Part shown: positions 1-7,703 of the stretch, piece by piece
Numbering within the stretch: position 1 is the first letter of the stretch
Layout of the letters: each line of letters begins with the position of its first letter
DNA from: Chloroflexota bacterium
Lineage (GTDB): Bacteria; Chloroflexota; Anaerolineae; J102
Direction: 5' to 3'
Assembly (NCBI GenBank): GCA_003353825.1
Contig: PIVW01000020.1
Coordinates: 1 to 27,033, forward strand
Length of the DNA: 27,033 nucleotides
Position numbers and translations under genes: made by a program
The notes under the pieces: generated by a model
What the model was told of the DNA's origin: nothing
Seen by the model: the letters and a program-made list of their open reading frames with translations, nothing else
Database searches by the model: none

Positions 1-414
1 CATGTATTTACAAAAGCCGGTGGCAATCTGGCCGGCTCTGGTGCGGTCGCATGGCAATTCGACCGAAAAGGGCAGATTATTGTCAAGACAGAGAACCTGG
101 ATGAAGAGGATGTCTTTCTGATTGCAGTCGATGCCGGGGCGGAAGATGTTGATTTTAGCGATGATCACACAGCCGGGATTATCACTGAGGCCGCAGACCT
201 TGCCACCGTGCGCGATAACCTTAGCGCCTCAGATATCGAGGTGGTTACGGCCGAACTGACCATGGTGCCTCAAAGCGAGGTGGCGTTGCCAACACAAGAT
301 GCCATCAAGGTCATGAACCTGTTGGAACGACTCGAAGAACTCGACGATGTACAGGACGTCTATTCCAACCTGGCCTTAAGCGACGAGCTCCTCATAGAAC
401 TGGATATTGCGTGA
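1..414 (+). CDS. yebC: YebC/PmpR (TACO1) family protein, C-terminal part
   Basis: The reading frame is open from the first base, so the N-terminal part (about 100 residues of a usual 240-250) lies outside the window. The remaining 137 residues carry the family's GSGAVAW-type stretch near the left edge, an acidic VDAGAEDV segment, and the closing region with LLERLEELDDVQDVYSN, typical of YebC/TACO1. Members are described as DNA-binding regulators or as translation factors that relieve ribosome stalling; the sequence does not decide between these. The TGA stop overlaps the GTG start of ruvC (GTGA, 4 bp), so the two are translationally coupled. The yebC-ruvC order is common in bacteria. Confidence 0.93.
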   Translation, partial: HVFTKAGGNLAGSGAVAWQFDRKGQIIVKTENLDEEDVFLIAVDAGAEDVDFSDDHTAGIITEAADLATVRDNLSASDIEVVTAELTMVPQSEVALPTQDAIKVMNLLERLEELDDVQDVYSNLALSDELLIELDIA

Positions 415-920
415 GTTCAGCAACACCGATATTCTTAGGTATCGATCCTGGCACGGCCATCACTGGTTACGGCATTGTCAGCGAACGTGAAGGCAATCTG
501 TTTGCGCTGGACTATGGTGTAATTCGCACACCCGCAAACACCAACCTCGAGACTCGACTCGTTACCATTTATGACCAATTAAACGATATACTGACTCGAT
601 ATCATTTTCAGGCCGTCGGAGTCGAAGAACTCTTTTTCTCCAAAAATGCTCGTACGGCGCTCAGTGTTGGCCATGCTCGAGGTGTTGTGTTGCTATCGAT
701 AGCTCAGAACGGATTGCCGTTGTATCATTACAAACCTGCACAGGTCAAACAGGCTGTGGTCGGTTACGGAAGTGCTGATAAACGACAAATCCAGGAAATG
801 GTACGGTTGCTATTAGGACTGGAGTCTATCCCAAAACCTGATGATGCTGCCGATGCCTTGGCCGTGGCCATTTGTCTGCTTCATTCTTTCCGACTGAATA
901 CACTTCTTCAGCACCCTTGA
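411..920 (+). CDS. ruvC: Crossover junction endodeoxyribonuclease RuvC
   Basis: RuvC is the dimeric, metal-dependent resolvase that cuts Holliday junctions symmetrically after RuvAB branch migration. The 169-residue length is normal. All four acidic catalytic positions are visible: D12 in GIDPG, E72 in VEELFF, and D145 and D148 in DDAADALA. The GTG start at 411 is chosen because it overlaps the yebC stop and puts the GIDPG strand at the usual distance from the N-terminus. It is co-directional with yebC; a 127-bp gap follows before the response regulator, so transcription may continue or restart there. Confidence 0.97.
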   Translation: MSSATPIFLGIDPGTAITGYGIVSEREGNLFALDYGVIRTPANTNLETRLVTIYDQLNDILTRYHFQAVGVEELFFSKNARTALSVGHARGVVLLSIAQNGLPLYHYKPAQVKQAVVGYGSADKRQIQEMVRLLLGLESIPKPDDAADALAVAICLLHSFRLNTLLQHP

Positions 921-1047
921 GCTAGCAATGGTGTATTTGGAACTGCATCAGAGATGGCATGCAGGAGCACTGAGTCAAATGATACATTCATTGGAGATGA
1001 TGTTAGTGGTCTATTCAAGATAGAGCGATGTTGGAGATACCCGACCG

Positions 1048-1767
1048 ATGTATGAGCCCCCATTTAATGCACGTATCCTTATTGCAGAGGATGAAGCACC
1101 TCTACGAAATTTGATGGAGCTGAGTCTTTCGGCAATCGACTATGACGTCGTCTCAGTGGCCGATGGCGAAGCGGCCCTTGATGCATTTAGGAACGAATCG
1201 CCCTTCGACATGGTCGTTCTAGATATCATGATGCCCAGAGTCAATGGCTTCACCGTTCTCGAAGAAATACGAAAGTCCTCAGCTGTCCCTGTGGTTTTTT
1301 TGACTGCATTAGGTTCGGGAGACGATATTGTCAAAGGATTCCATTTGGGAGCAGACGATTATATTACCAAACCTTTTACGTTCCGTGAAGTCGCAGCGCG
1401 AGTTGAGGCCATATTACGTCGGGTAAAGTGGATGACTCAACCGGATCCCGCTGAAAAAGTTCTGCGAAATGGAGATATCGAACTAGATGTCGAGTTTCGT
1501 CATGTCACCGTGCGCGGCACCAAGCGCCAGGTCACACCCATTGAATTCGAACTCTTACGCTATATGATGATGCATATTGATCAGCCAATAGGCAAAGAGG
1601 AGCTATTTCGTGAGGTATGGGGCTACGAATTCGAGGGATCTACCAATCTAGTTGAAGTGGGAATTCGGCGTCTTCGTTCGAAAATCGAAGAAGATCCATC
1701 CGATCCTCGCTATATCCTCACGCTCCGAGGCGTGGGCTATCGATTAAGGGCTTCGGACGCGCAATGA
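1048..1767 (+). CDS. OmpR/PhoB-type response regulator
   Basis: A two-domain response regulator of 239 residues. The receiver domain (about residues 8-125) has the acidic pair E14/D15, the phospho-acceptor D59 in VVLDIMMP, T86 in FLTAL and K108 in YITKPF, so it looks phosphorylatable. The winged-helix DNA-binding domain (about 140-236) ends with the typical GVGYRL signature. GGAG at 1033-1036 is a possible ribosome binding site. The stop codon overlaps the ruvA start (ATGA), so it is coupled to ruvA. No sensor kinase is encoded nearby, which makes it an orphan regulator in the ruv cluster. Its ligand and targets cannot be read from sequence; control of the repair operon is only a guess from position. 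Confidence 0.93.
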   Translation: MYEPPFNARILIAEDEAPLRNLMELSLSAIDYDVVSVADGEAALDAFRNESPFDMVVLDIMMPRVNGFTVLEEIRKSSAVPVVFLTALGSGDDIVKGFHLGADDYITKPFTFREVAARVEAILRRVKWMTQPDPAEKVLRNGDIELDVEFRHVTVRGTKRQVTPIEFELLRYMMMHIDQPIGKEELFREVWGYEFEGSTNLVEVGIRRLRSKIEEDPSDPRYILTLRGVGYRLRASDAQ

Positions 1768-2342
1768 TCAGCCGTTTGCGTGGACGCGTCGAATACCTGG
1801 GGACTGATTATGTTATTGTAGATGTGGGTGCTTTGGGCGTTATGGTGTACGTTCCACAGACACAATTGTCCAGTTATTCAGTTGGGCAAACACTTTCACT
1901 ATTCACACACCTGCACGTGCGAGAACAAGATATCACACTGTTTGGCTTTGATTCGTCTGAGGAACTACAGCTTTTCTTGATGCTGATAGCTGTCAGTGGC
2001 GTTGGCCCTCGCCTGGCTCTCAATATCCTGGCAACCCTACCGCCCGACACGATCCGCACAGCTGTAGTCAATGAGGAAGTTGGTCTTTTGACCCGTGTGC
2101 CGGGTATTGGCGCCAAAAGCGCGAGAAAGATACTCTTTCATCTCAAAGATAAACTCGATATAAGCGATCTCGAAAGCCTGGCGGTCAGCCCGATGAGCGA
2201 TGATGATGCAGAGGTTATCGAAGCCCTCATCAGTCTGGGCTACAGTGTAATCGAAGCGCAACGAGCCGTTCAGAGCTTGCCTAAAGAGGCCAGCGGCATC
2301 GAGGAACGCCTACGTCTCGTACTAGTGCAGATGTCACAGTAA
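1764..2342 (+). CDS. ruvA: Holliday junction branch migration protein RuvA
   Basis: RuvA forms the tetramer that holds the Holliday junction flat and loads the RuvB motor. The 192-residue protein has the N-terminal OB-fold (about 1-62), two helix-hairpin-helix motifs (around residues 77-90, GVGPRLAL, and 112-125, VPGIGAKSA), and the C-terminal RuvB-contacting domain III (about 147-190) with the ALISLGY motif. The ATG overlaps the stop of the response regulator by 4 bp. ruvB does not follow; the next feature is a tRNA gene, so ruvB must be elsewhere in the genome. Confidence 0.97.
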   Translation: MISRLRGRVEYLGTDYVIVDVGALGVMVYVPQTQLSSYSVGQTLSLFTHLHVREQDITLFGFDSSEELQLFLMLIAVSGVGPRLALNILATLPPDTIRTAVVNEEVGLLTRVPGIGAKSARKILFHLKDKLDISDLESLAVSPMSDDDAEVIEALISLGYSVIEAQRAVQSLPKEASGIEERLRLVLVQMSQ

Positions 2343-2381
2343 TTGCCACTCTACTTCTGAGACAAACGCCACCCGTTCACT

Positions 2382-2410
2382 TTGCTTCTGATCGCCATCC
2401 TTGCTATAAT
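2382..2410 (+). promoter_or_regulatory. Sigma-70-type promoter of tRNA-Thr(CGT)
   Basis: TTGCTT at 2382-2387 and a consensus TATAAT at 2405-2410 are separated by 17 bp. The -10 box ends 14 bp before the mature tRNA 5' end. The same -35 hexamer and spacing recur in front of tRNA-Tyr at 26481. Confidence 0.8.
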
Positions 2411-2424
2411 TTTAGCAGTCACAT

Positions 2425-2497
2425 GCCACCCTAGCTCAGTCGGTAGAGCAACGCATTCGTAATGCGTCGGTCATCGGTTCAAATCCGATGGGTGGCT
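2425..2497 (+). tRNA. tRNA-Thr (anticodon CGT)
   Basis: A full cloverleaf can be drawn: acceptor stem GCCACCC pairs with GGGTGGC (2490-2496), D-arm GCTC/GAGC, anticodon stem ACGCA/TGCGT with loop TTCGTAA giving anticodon CGT, and T-arm ATCGG/CCGAT with loop TTCAAAT. The discriminator is T2497; CCA is not encoded. It reads threonine codon ACG. It is a single gene with its own promoter and terminator. Confidence 0.97.
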
Positions 2498-2508
2498 CTG
2501 GTGATCAG

Positions 2509-2536
2509 CCCCGGCCCCTATGGGTTGGGGTTTTTT
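2509..2536 (+). terminator. Rho-independent terminator after tRNA-Thr(CGT)
   Basis: A 9-bp stem (2509-2517 with 2522-2530, two G-T pairs in the middle), a 4-nt loop CTAT and a run of six T at 2531-2536, starting 12 bp after the tRNA. Confidence 0.88.
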
Positions 2537-2563
2537 ATTGAAAAGCAGTACCTTGATCTCGCG

Positions 2564-3907
2564 ATGCCATTCGAACGATCTCCCTCAACCAACAATTCAA
2601 CAGCACTGACCCGCGCATGGCGGGCGTTGAGCCACCCTATCTGGCCTGTCGTCCTGACTGTGTTGATCCTCCTTTTCTTGCTGGCTCACCTCTTATTGCC
2701 CCAAGTTCCAACCGCTATGGCCGGTGATGCTGTGGCTGTCGACAGCTGGAGTACTGTTACCGCAGGAGGAATGCCTTTTGGGGAGCTATTGCATGCATCG
2801 AGTCTTTTTGATCTGGCAGGAAATAGGATGTTACGCTTTTTGCTGGCATTATCGACCGCAATTCTCGTTATAAGACTATCCAACCGTCTGTGGTTGGCCT
2901 GGTGCACACGCCACCTCCAGGCACCCAGCCAGACTTTGCCGCTAACCGACGTTTACGAGATGATCCAACCCAGCACAAACCCTCCACAACCTGGGCAGCC
3001 AAACCATGCCGCATTTTTCCATCGCACATCCTCGCAGCCCTCTCCTGCAGACGAAGATCTTGGCCTATGGCTAGGTGATCGAAATCAACGTCTGACCTGG
3101 CTCACTATGCTCATCGAGATAGGTATCTTATTGATAGTACTGACTTTGCTCCTCAATCTGCAATATGGTTGGCAAATGGCCGATATCGATCTGAGCCCTG
3201 GCCAGACCGTTTCATTGAGCCCCCTCAGTGACGACACACTCAGCCTCGACGACTCTGCCACAATGGTCAGCCTCTGCTGTGAGAATCAGATATCGATCCT
3301 TGCCGGTTCGGGCGGAGGCAACACCGGACTGATTCGCTTGCTAGAACAGCAGGTAGGGCCTGCACTCATTGCCAGAGCTACGATGGACGGGGAGGAGCTA
3401 CCATTGCAGGCTATAGAACAGCGTGGCGATCTTACAACTGAACTGATCATTCGATTCCCTCAAGAGCGTAGTGAGCGCGCCATTGCAATTCCAAACCACA
3501 ACCTTTTGCTGAGAATCGTCAACGCCGGTCCGCAATCCTACCGTATACAGGTACTTGATGCCTCCAACGCCATATTGCTCTCAGACGACATCCTTGGTGA
3601 TTCCAACCTGTCAATCGACGATCTGGAACTAAGTTTCCGGCCTACCCAATCCGTTACGCTGAGCATCAGTGCCAGACCTTACTTGTGGTTGCTGATTCCG
3701 GCACTGTTCTTACTGTTGGTCGGCCTGATCCTCCGTTGGCGCTTTCCCTACGTACGGTTGGGCGTCCTTAACGACAGTACGGGCATCGCCATCCGCTGGC
3801 AAGGGCAGAAAGGCGCCAGGCCTGCACCCGCAGAACTCATTGCTGATATCGAGCAAGAGAAGGCTGATAACATGATTGGCGCCATGCCACAAACCGAGGG
3901 GTTGTAA
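2564..3907 (+). CDS. ResB-like membrane protein (divergent)
   Basis: A 447-residue protein with four predicted membrane segments: about residues 24-44 ending in LLLPQVP, about 85-105 after a SSLFDLAGN stretch, about 180-200, and a C-terminal one (about 375-395) followed by RWRFPYVRL. Two segments close to the N-terminus, a third, then a long extracytoplasmic domain and a last helix is the layout of ResB/Ccs1, the cytochrome c haem-delivery partner of ResC/CcsA; the LLLPQ, SLFD and post-helix FP motifs also fit. Overall similarity is weak and no ResC lies next door, so this is a tentative family call. The ATG at 2564 is used because the frame upstream runs into the tRNA and its terminator. Its stop is 5 bp before udk, so the two are probably co-transcribed. 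Confidence 0.55.
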   Translation: MPFERSPSTNNSTALTRAWRALSHPIWPVVLTVLILLFLLAHLLLPQVPTAMAGDAVAVDSWSTVTAGGMPFGELLHASSLFDLAGNRMLRFLLALSTAILVIRLSNRLWLAWCTRHLQAPSQTLPLTDVYEMIQPSTNPPQPGQPNHAAFFHRTSSQPSPADEDLGLWLGDRNQRLTWLTMLIEIGILLIVLTLLLNLQYGWQMADIDLSPGQTVSLSPLSDDTLSLDDSATMVSLCCENQISILAGSGGGNTGLIRLLEQQVGPALIARATMDGEELPLQAIEQRGDLTTELIIRFPQERSERAIAIPNHNLLLRIVNAGPQSYRIQVLDASNAILLSDDILGDSNLSIDDLELSFRPTQSVTLSISARPYLWLLIPALFLLLVGLILRWRFPYVRLGVLNDSTGIAIRWQGQKGARPAPAELIADIEQEKADNMIGAMPQTEGL

Positions 3908-3912
3908 CCACC

Positions 3913-4548
3913 ATGCCCTCTGAAACACCTGTAGTGGTGGGTCTTGCCGGTGGAAGTGGTTCAGGCAAGACGACCGTCATTCATCGGATTCTGGAGACGG
4001 TGGGATGGGATCGCATCGCCTATCTCCCTCACGACGCCTACTATAAAGACGCCTCACATCTCCCAACTTACGAACGCTCTCGTCTAAACTTCGACCACCC
4101 CAATTCGCTGGACAACGAGTTACTGATCGCCCATATTCAGAAACTTGTCGAGGGCGAATCTGTGGACGTACCAATCTATGATTTTACGACCCACACGCGC
4201 AGTGTCAGCGTCCGGCATGTAATGCCTTCGTCTGTCATTTTGGTCGAAGGTATTCTGGTTTTTGTTGATGAAGCGCTCAGGGAGCTGATGGATATCAAGA
4301 TTTTTGTGGAAACAGATCCAGATATACGCTTCATCAGGCGCTTGCAACGTGACATCAGCCAACGTGGACGCACCGTAGAGTCGGTCGTCGATCAGTACCA
4401 AAACACCGTTCGCCCCATGCACATCCGATTTGTCGAACCCTCCAAACGCTATGCCGATATCCTCATCCCAGAGGGGGGCTACAACGAGGTCGCGGTCGAT
4501 ATGGTGATTGGCCGTATCGAAAGCCTGTTGGATTCCTCTGAACCTTGA
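3913..4548 (+). CDS. udk: Uridine kinase
   Basis: Uridine/cytidine kinase phosphorylates uridine or cytidine to UMP/CMP with ATP or GTP in pyrimidine salvage. The 211 residues are the usual bacterial length. The Walker A loop GGSGSGKT is at residues 13-20; HDAYYKD, NFDHPNSLDN and PIYDFTTHTR are the family's substrate-binding signatures, and the IFVETDPDIRFIRRLQRD segment is the lid region. It begins 5 bp after the ResB-like gene, with a possible GAGGGG ribosome binding site at 3897-3902 inside that gene's end. Confidence 0.95.
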   Translation: MPSETPVVVGLAGGSGSGKTTVIHRILETVGWDRIAYLPHDAYYKDASHLPTYERSRLNFDHPNSLDNELLIAHIQKLVEGESVDVPIYDFTTHTRSVSVRHVMPSSVILVEGILVFVDEALRELMDIKIFVETDPDIRFIRRLQRDISQRGRTVESVVDQYQNTVRPMHIRFVEPSKRYADILIPEGGYNEVAVDMVIGRIESLLDSSEP

Positions 4549-4590
4549 CACCTGAACCAAGGTACTATTGAAACCAATAAGGCTCAATAG
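4543..4590. other. Two small hairpins after udk
   Basis: CCTTG (4543-4547) pairs with CAAGG (4558-4562), and CTATTG (4565-4570) pairs with CAATAG (4585-4590). There is no T-run, so these are at best weak or processed 3' ends between the convergent udk and phosphoribosyltransferase genes. Confidence 0.3.
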
Positions 4591-4620
4591 GGTCTCGCGT
4601 AGTCCTAGATAAACACCTGT

Positions 4621-4648
4621 TGCGTAGTGCGTGTTACGTGGTGCCTGT
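4621..4648. repeat. Degenerate heptamer repeat, 4 units
   Basis: Four consecutive 7-mers, TGCGTAG, TGCGTGT, TACGTGG and TGCCTGT, lie between two convergent genes. The unit differs from the other arrays in the window but has the same 7-bp period. Confidence 0.5.
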
Positions 4649-4755
4649 GCAAACGAAACAAGCCTTTCTAGTAGGAGCCACTCAAACTCCGATTGAGTCA
4701 CCAATAATATCGCCACAGACCGATTGACCAGAGAGGGTGGTGACTTCAGGATAAC

Positions 4756-5256
4756 TCAGGACAGAATCAGGTTGGGTGTACGTTCTGCATACTCAGGCCC
4801 TCTGTTGATCTCCCAAGGATACACAATCCAATTATCGGTGACGGCACCGTAAAAATCGGGCCTGCGGTCTCGAAAGCGCGACTTTTTGGGTTTATAGTGC
4901 AATACACAGGTTCGTGGTTCCCCACCGGCAGCTTCCACCCGCCCCCGTACAGTGTTGATGGTGCGCCCACTGTCCCAAACATCATCCACCACCAAAACAC
5001 GTCGCCCGCGTAATAGCGTGTCGATGGGAAATTGCAAGAAGGTGGGCCAGGCAAAGGTATCGAACTCGGAATCACCGGGAAATTCAACTGCGGCGATCAA
5101 TACATCGCGGGTATCCAAGGTTTCGGCAAGCATACCGCCCGGAATGATCCCGCCGCGAGTAATGATGAGAAAAACATCAAAATACCCTGCCACCTGAGGG
5201 AGGATATGGTCGATCAGTCTCTCGACATCTTGCCAGGATAGTTCTTCACGTGCCAT
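4756..5256 (-). CDS. Purine-type phosphoribosyltransferase (Gpt/HPRT-like)
   Basis: A type I phosphoribosyltransferase of 166 residues. The PRPP-binding loop VLVVDDVWDSGRT is at residues 87-99 with the D91-D92 pair that contacts the ribose hydroxyls; ITRGGIIPGG (32-41) is the PPi-loop region near the N-terminus. The protein probably joins PRPP to a purine base such as xanthine, guanine or hypoxanthine, given the Gpt-like length and the YPWE motif near the C-terminus seen in that group; the exact base is not decided. It is the third gene of a minus-strand unit after the TPR and small membrane proteins, with a 61-bp gap. Confidence 0.83.
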   Translation of the reverse strand: MAREELSWQDVERLIDHILPQVAGYFDVFLIITRGGIIPGGMLAETLDTRDVLIAAVEFPGDSEFDTFAWPTFLQFPIDTLLRGRRVLVVDDVWDSGRTINTVRGRVEAAGGEPRTCVLHYKPKKSRFRDRRPDFYGAVTDNWIVYPWEINRGPEYAERTPNLILS

Positions 5257-5317
5257 GGGGACTTCACTGTCTGTGGAAAGGGGAGCGTAGGTTGAAAGGA
5301 GTTGACTCGGCAGCGTA

Positions 5318-5704
5318 TTACTGAGATTGGGGTCTGGGGTTGAGTTCGGCCATGCGCGCGCCCAAGACGCCGGCGGGTAATGTCAGTAACAAGGTAATCA
5401 GATTTCCGATAAATGTCGTGTCCGTCAAGGCGAAATTGATTAGACCCACTCCCAGGCCAATCAGGAATCCATGCAGAACATGGCCAACACTGAGCCGGCG
5501 TAGGGTGATAAAGGTTCCCCAGACGCAACCCAACCCGAACAGTACGCTGTTCAAAAAGCCATATCGGGAGAGTGACTGTACATCTTGGATGCTATTCGCG
5601 GCGCTAAAGGCGATGACCAGCCCCATGACAGCGGCCAGACCCAATAGGCTGATGAGGATACTGGCCAATATGCCCAGGATCACACGAGACCACTGTAATA
5701 CCAC
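5318..5704 (-). CDS. Small hydrophobic membrane protein
   Basis: A 128-residue protein with about four membrane segments (roughly residues 7-32, 48-66, 76-94 and 100-118) and short polar ends. It was not recognised as a named family. The GTG start at 5704 overlaps the TAG stop of the upstream TPR gene by one base (TAGTG), strong evidence for coupled translation. It may act with the TPR protein at the membrane, but nothing in the sequence shows a specific role. Confidence 0.72.
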   Translation of the reverse strand: MVLQWSRVILGILASILISLLGLAAVMGLVIAFSAANSIQDVQSLSRYGFLNSVLFGLGCVWGTFITLRRLSVGHVLHGFLIGLGVGLINFALTDTTFIGNLITLLLTLPAGVLGARMAELNPRPQSQ

Positions 5705-6546
5705 TAGCGCCTGCTCGCTTTTTGGGCAACGGCCAGTTTGACCGATAATGCCTTGACGCTTTCGTCATCCGGTCGTTGCTCGGCAACCTGGTCGAGGTCT
5801 TCGAGATGCTGTTTGAGTTCAGCATCAGCTTGGTCTCGCCTGCGAGCGTCTTCATAAAGTGGCATGGCCTCTTCCTGATCGCCCTGTAGCCAGGTGGTTG
5901 CCGCCAGATTGTATCGCGCCCGCAGGAAGGTGTCGTCCTTTTCCAGGCAGAGGTTCAGATCGGTTAGAGCACCAACGAGATCGCCTAGAAGTATATTGAG
6001 ATAGCCACGGTTGTTATAGACTTCGGCGTAGTCAGGATTCAGTTCCAATGCGCGAGAGAACGCCTGTCGTGAATCCTCAAATCTGTCTTCAAAATAATAG
6101 AGATAGCCCAAAGAGGCGAATACCTCATCATCCTCGCTGCCTGCTTCATCGGCAGCTTCGAGTGTCTGTATGGCCAATTCGAATTTGTCACTACGATAGT
6201 AGGCAAATCCCAGCGCGGCTATGTATTCGGCATTTTCCGGCTCGGCTGCAACCGCAAAGCGCAAATTCTCTTCGGCATGTGGCAGAAGTCCCATGTTTGA
6301 TTGCAGGGAACCCAACTGATAGTGAGGGGTCGGCTCTTCTGGGTCCAACTCGATGGCGTGTTTGAAGGCGCGAACGGCATCGCGTGGTTGCTTCAGGGAA
6401 ATGTAAGTCAAACCCAAGGCCGTTTGCATAGGAGCTGTGTCGGGCAGGCTGGATACAGCTTTGCGCAGGGCTTTGCGAGCTGCTTTCTGATCTGTCTCTG
6501 ACAGATTGATGATTTCGTCTAATTGTGTGATGTAAGCTGTTGCCAT
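5704..6546 (-). CDS. Tetratricopeptide repeat (TPR) protein
   Basis: The 280 residues hold about five to six TPR units from residue 40 to 240, with typical repeat endings such as AFKHAIELDP, AFSRALELNPDYAEVYNNRGYL and ARYNLA. No signal peptide or membrane segment is seen, so it is probably a cytoplasmic scaffold. A polar tail rich in E/D/K follows the repeats. It is the first gene of the unit with the membrane protein and phosphoribosyltransferase. An imperfect palindrome 30 bp upstream of the ATG could be an operator. Confidence 0.85.
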   Translation of the reverse strand: MATAYITQLDEIINLSETDQKAARKALRKAVSSLPDTAPMQTALGLTYISLKQPRDAVRAFKHAIELDPEEPTPHYQLGSLQSNMGLLPHAEENLRFAVAAEPENAEYIAALGFAYYRSDKFELAIQTLEAADEAGSEDDEVFASLGYLYYFEDRFEDSRQAFSRALELNPDYAEVYNNRGYLNILLGDLVGALTDLNLCLEKDDTFLRARYNLAATTWLQGDQEEAMPLYEDARRRDQADAELKQHLEDLDQVAEQRPDDESVKALSVKLAVAQKASRR

Positions 6547-6575
6547 GATTTAATCGAAATATGTTTCTGTTTCTG

Positions 6576-6593
6576 GTTTTGTGTATACAAAAC
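6576..6593. promoter_or_regulatory. Possible operator palindrome upstream of the TPR gene
   Basis: GTTTTGTGTATACAAAAC is an 18-bp palindrome with one mismatched symmetric pair. It lies 30 bp before the minus-strand TPR start, where a repressor or activator could bind. No regulator is identified. Confidence 0.3.
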
Positions 6594-6695
6594 GTCGAGT
6601 GCCGATTTGATCGTAGACCAGGTACCGGTATAACGGTGGACTAGAACAGGTCATCAGAGCGAGTATAGAGACCCAATCAATCTGGGTTTCCGTTC

Positions 6696-6715
6696 TTCAG
6701 GTTTCCTGGTTTACG
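6696..6715. repeat. Dispersed repeat, copy 1 (TTCAGnTTTCCTGGTTTACG)
   Basis: This 20-bp block recurs at 13930-13949 with a single mismatch (G/A at position 6). Both copies sit in gene-free DNA and are flanked by similar low-complexity TTTCC/GGTTT words. Confidence 0.6.
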
Positions 6716-6778
6716 GTTTAGAGAAAAATCTGGCGAGGAAATAGTGTCAACGATTATTCCAGACTTCGCTGGTATAAA

Positions 6779-6816
6779 TGACTTGGTGACGAAGTGATCA
6801 CTTTGCCACCAAGTCA
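6779..6816. repeat. 38-bp imperfect palindrome
   Basis: The arms are 19 bp each, centred between 6797 and 6798, with only two mismatched pairs; the core AAGTGATCACTT is perfect. No T-run follows, so it does not look like a terminator. The words ACTTGGTGAC and AAGTGATCACTT resemble the degenerate short repeats elsewhere in the window. Confidence 0.75.
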
Positions 6817-6920
6817 CTTTGTCAGATGAGAGACCAAGATAGACAATTCTTTGTCGATCATTTTTCATAAGCGCCTACAGAGTCATTTTAGCGGTTGGCC
6901 ACGGTATGTTCGGCTGTAGG

Positions 6921-7700
6921 TTAAGATGGGGGCTGTTGGTCATATCGACCTCGCAGATCGTTGACACGAATACGAATCACATCCCAAAACATCTGCCAGG
7001 TGTCTCGGATGGGATCCACGCGGCTATCGGCGTCGAAATACCAGTGGATAGGTACCTCGACCACACGGGCTCCGCTCTTAATGCCCAGATAGAGTGCCTC
7101 GACATCGAAGGTCCAACCGGTAATCGTCTGGCGGGCAAAGACATTCTGGGCGACGTCGCGTTTGAACATTTTGAAACCACACTGGGTATCATGAAAACCG
7201 GGGACTGCCAGTAGACGGACAATAAGATTAAAGGCCCTTCCCATGATGTGCCTGTATTCCGGTTCATTATAACGCACTGCCCCTGGCGCTTCGCGACTGC
7301 CAATAGCCACATCATACTGCTGTAATTGGGGGGGCAAGAATTTCTCCACTTCTGAGATCGGCATGGAGAGATCGGAGTCGCAAATAAAAAGATAGTCGCC
7401 GTGCCCATGAATCATTCCTTCGCGGACGGCGGCCCCTTTTCCTTTGTCACTATGGAGCACGCGCACGAACTTATACGAGCGGGCGAACGATTCAGCCACC
7501 TCAGTCGTGCGATCCCGGCTGCCATTCTCAATGATCAGCACCTCAACCTCATACGGCACTGATTTCTTCCAGGCAAGGATATTCTCCAGCGACCCGGGAA
7601 GGCGCTGTTCTTCGTTATAGGCAGGTATAATAATGCTAAGTAAGGGCCGTTCGTTTTGAGAGGAAACGGCTGATGCTACGGCAGTCGATACAGCAGTCAT
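6921..7700 (-). CDS. Family 2 glycosyltransferase, dolichyl/polyprenyl-phosphate sugar synthase type
   Basis: A 259-residue GT2 enzyme of the dolichyl-phosphate mannose/glucose synthase class, which moves a sugar from a nucleotide donor to a polyprenyl phosphate at the inner face of the membrane. Visible motifs are IIIPAYNEE (23-31), ENGSRDRT (58-65), the metal-binding DSD at 108-110, GSREAPGAV (134-142) and DTQCGFK (171-177). It has no C-terminal membrane helices, so it is the short soluble or peripheral form. It starts 3 bp after the DUF92 gene and must share its transcript. Its product could feed GT-C enzymes such as those at 16058-20955 (inference). Confidence 0.9.
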   Translation of the reverse strand: MTAVSTAVASAVSSQNERPLLSIIIPAYNEEQRLPGSLENILAWKKSVPYEVEVLIIENGSRDRTTEVAESFARSYKFVRVLHSDKGKGAAVREGMIHGHGDYLFICDSDLSMPISEVEKFLPPQLQQYDVAIGSREAPGAVRYNEPEYRHIMGRAFNLIVRLLAVPGFHDTQCGFKMFKRDVAQNVFARQTITGWTFDVEALYLGIKSGARVVEVPIHWYFDADSRVDPIRDTWQMFWDVIRIRVNDLRGRYDQQPPS

Positions 7701-7703
7701 GAT

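Larger units (their letters stand above)
6547..6920. other. 374-bp gene-free stretch with repeats
   Basis: No credible gene is seen between the TPR gene and the glycosyltransferase (both on the minus strand). It holds the 18-bp palindrome, a 20-bp sequence shared with 13930-13949, and a 38-bp near-perfect palindrome at 6779-6816. Confidence 0.6.

Noticed and set aside
2462..2563. Extension of the ResB-like gene into the tRNA
   Set aside because: It would translate the tRNA anticodon region and terminator.
4120..4716. Minus-strand reading frame of 198 codons
   Set aside because: Mostly antisense to udk, with no family features; the rest is repeat DNA.
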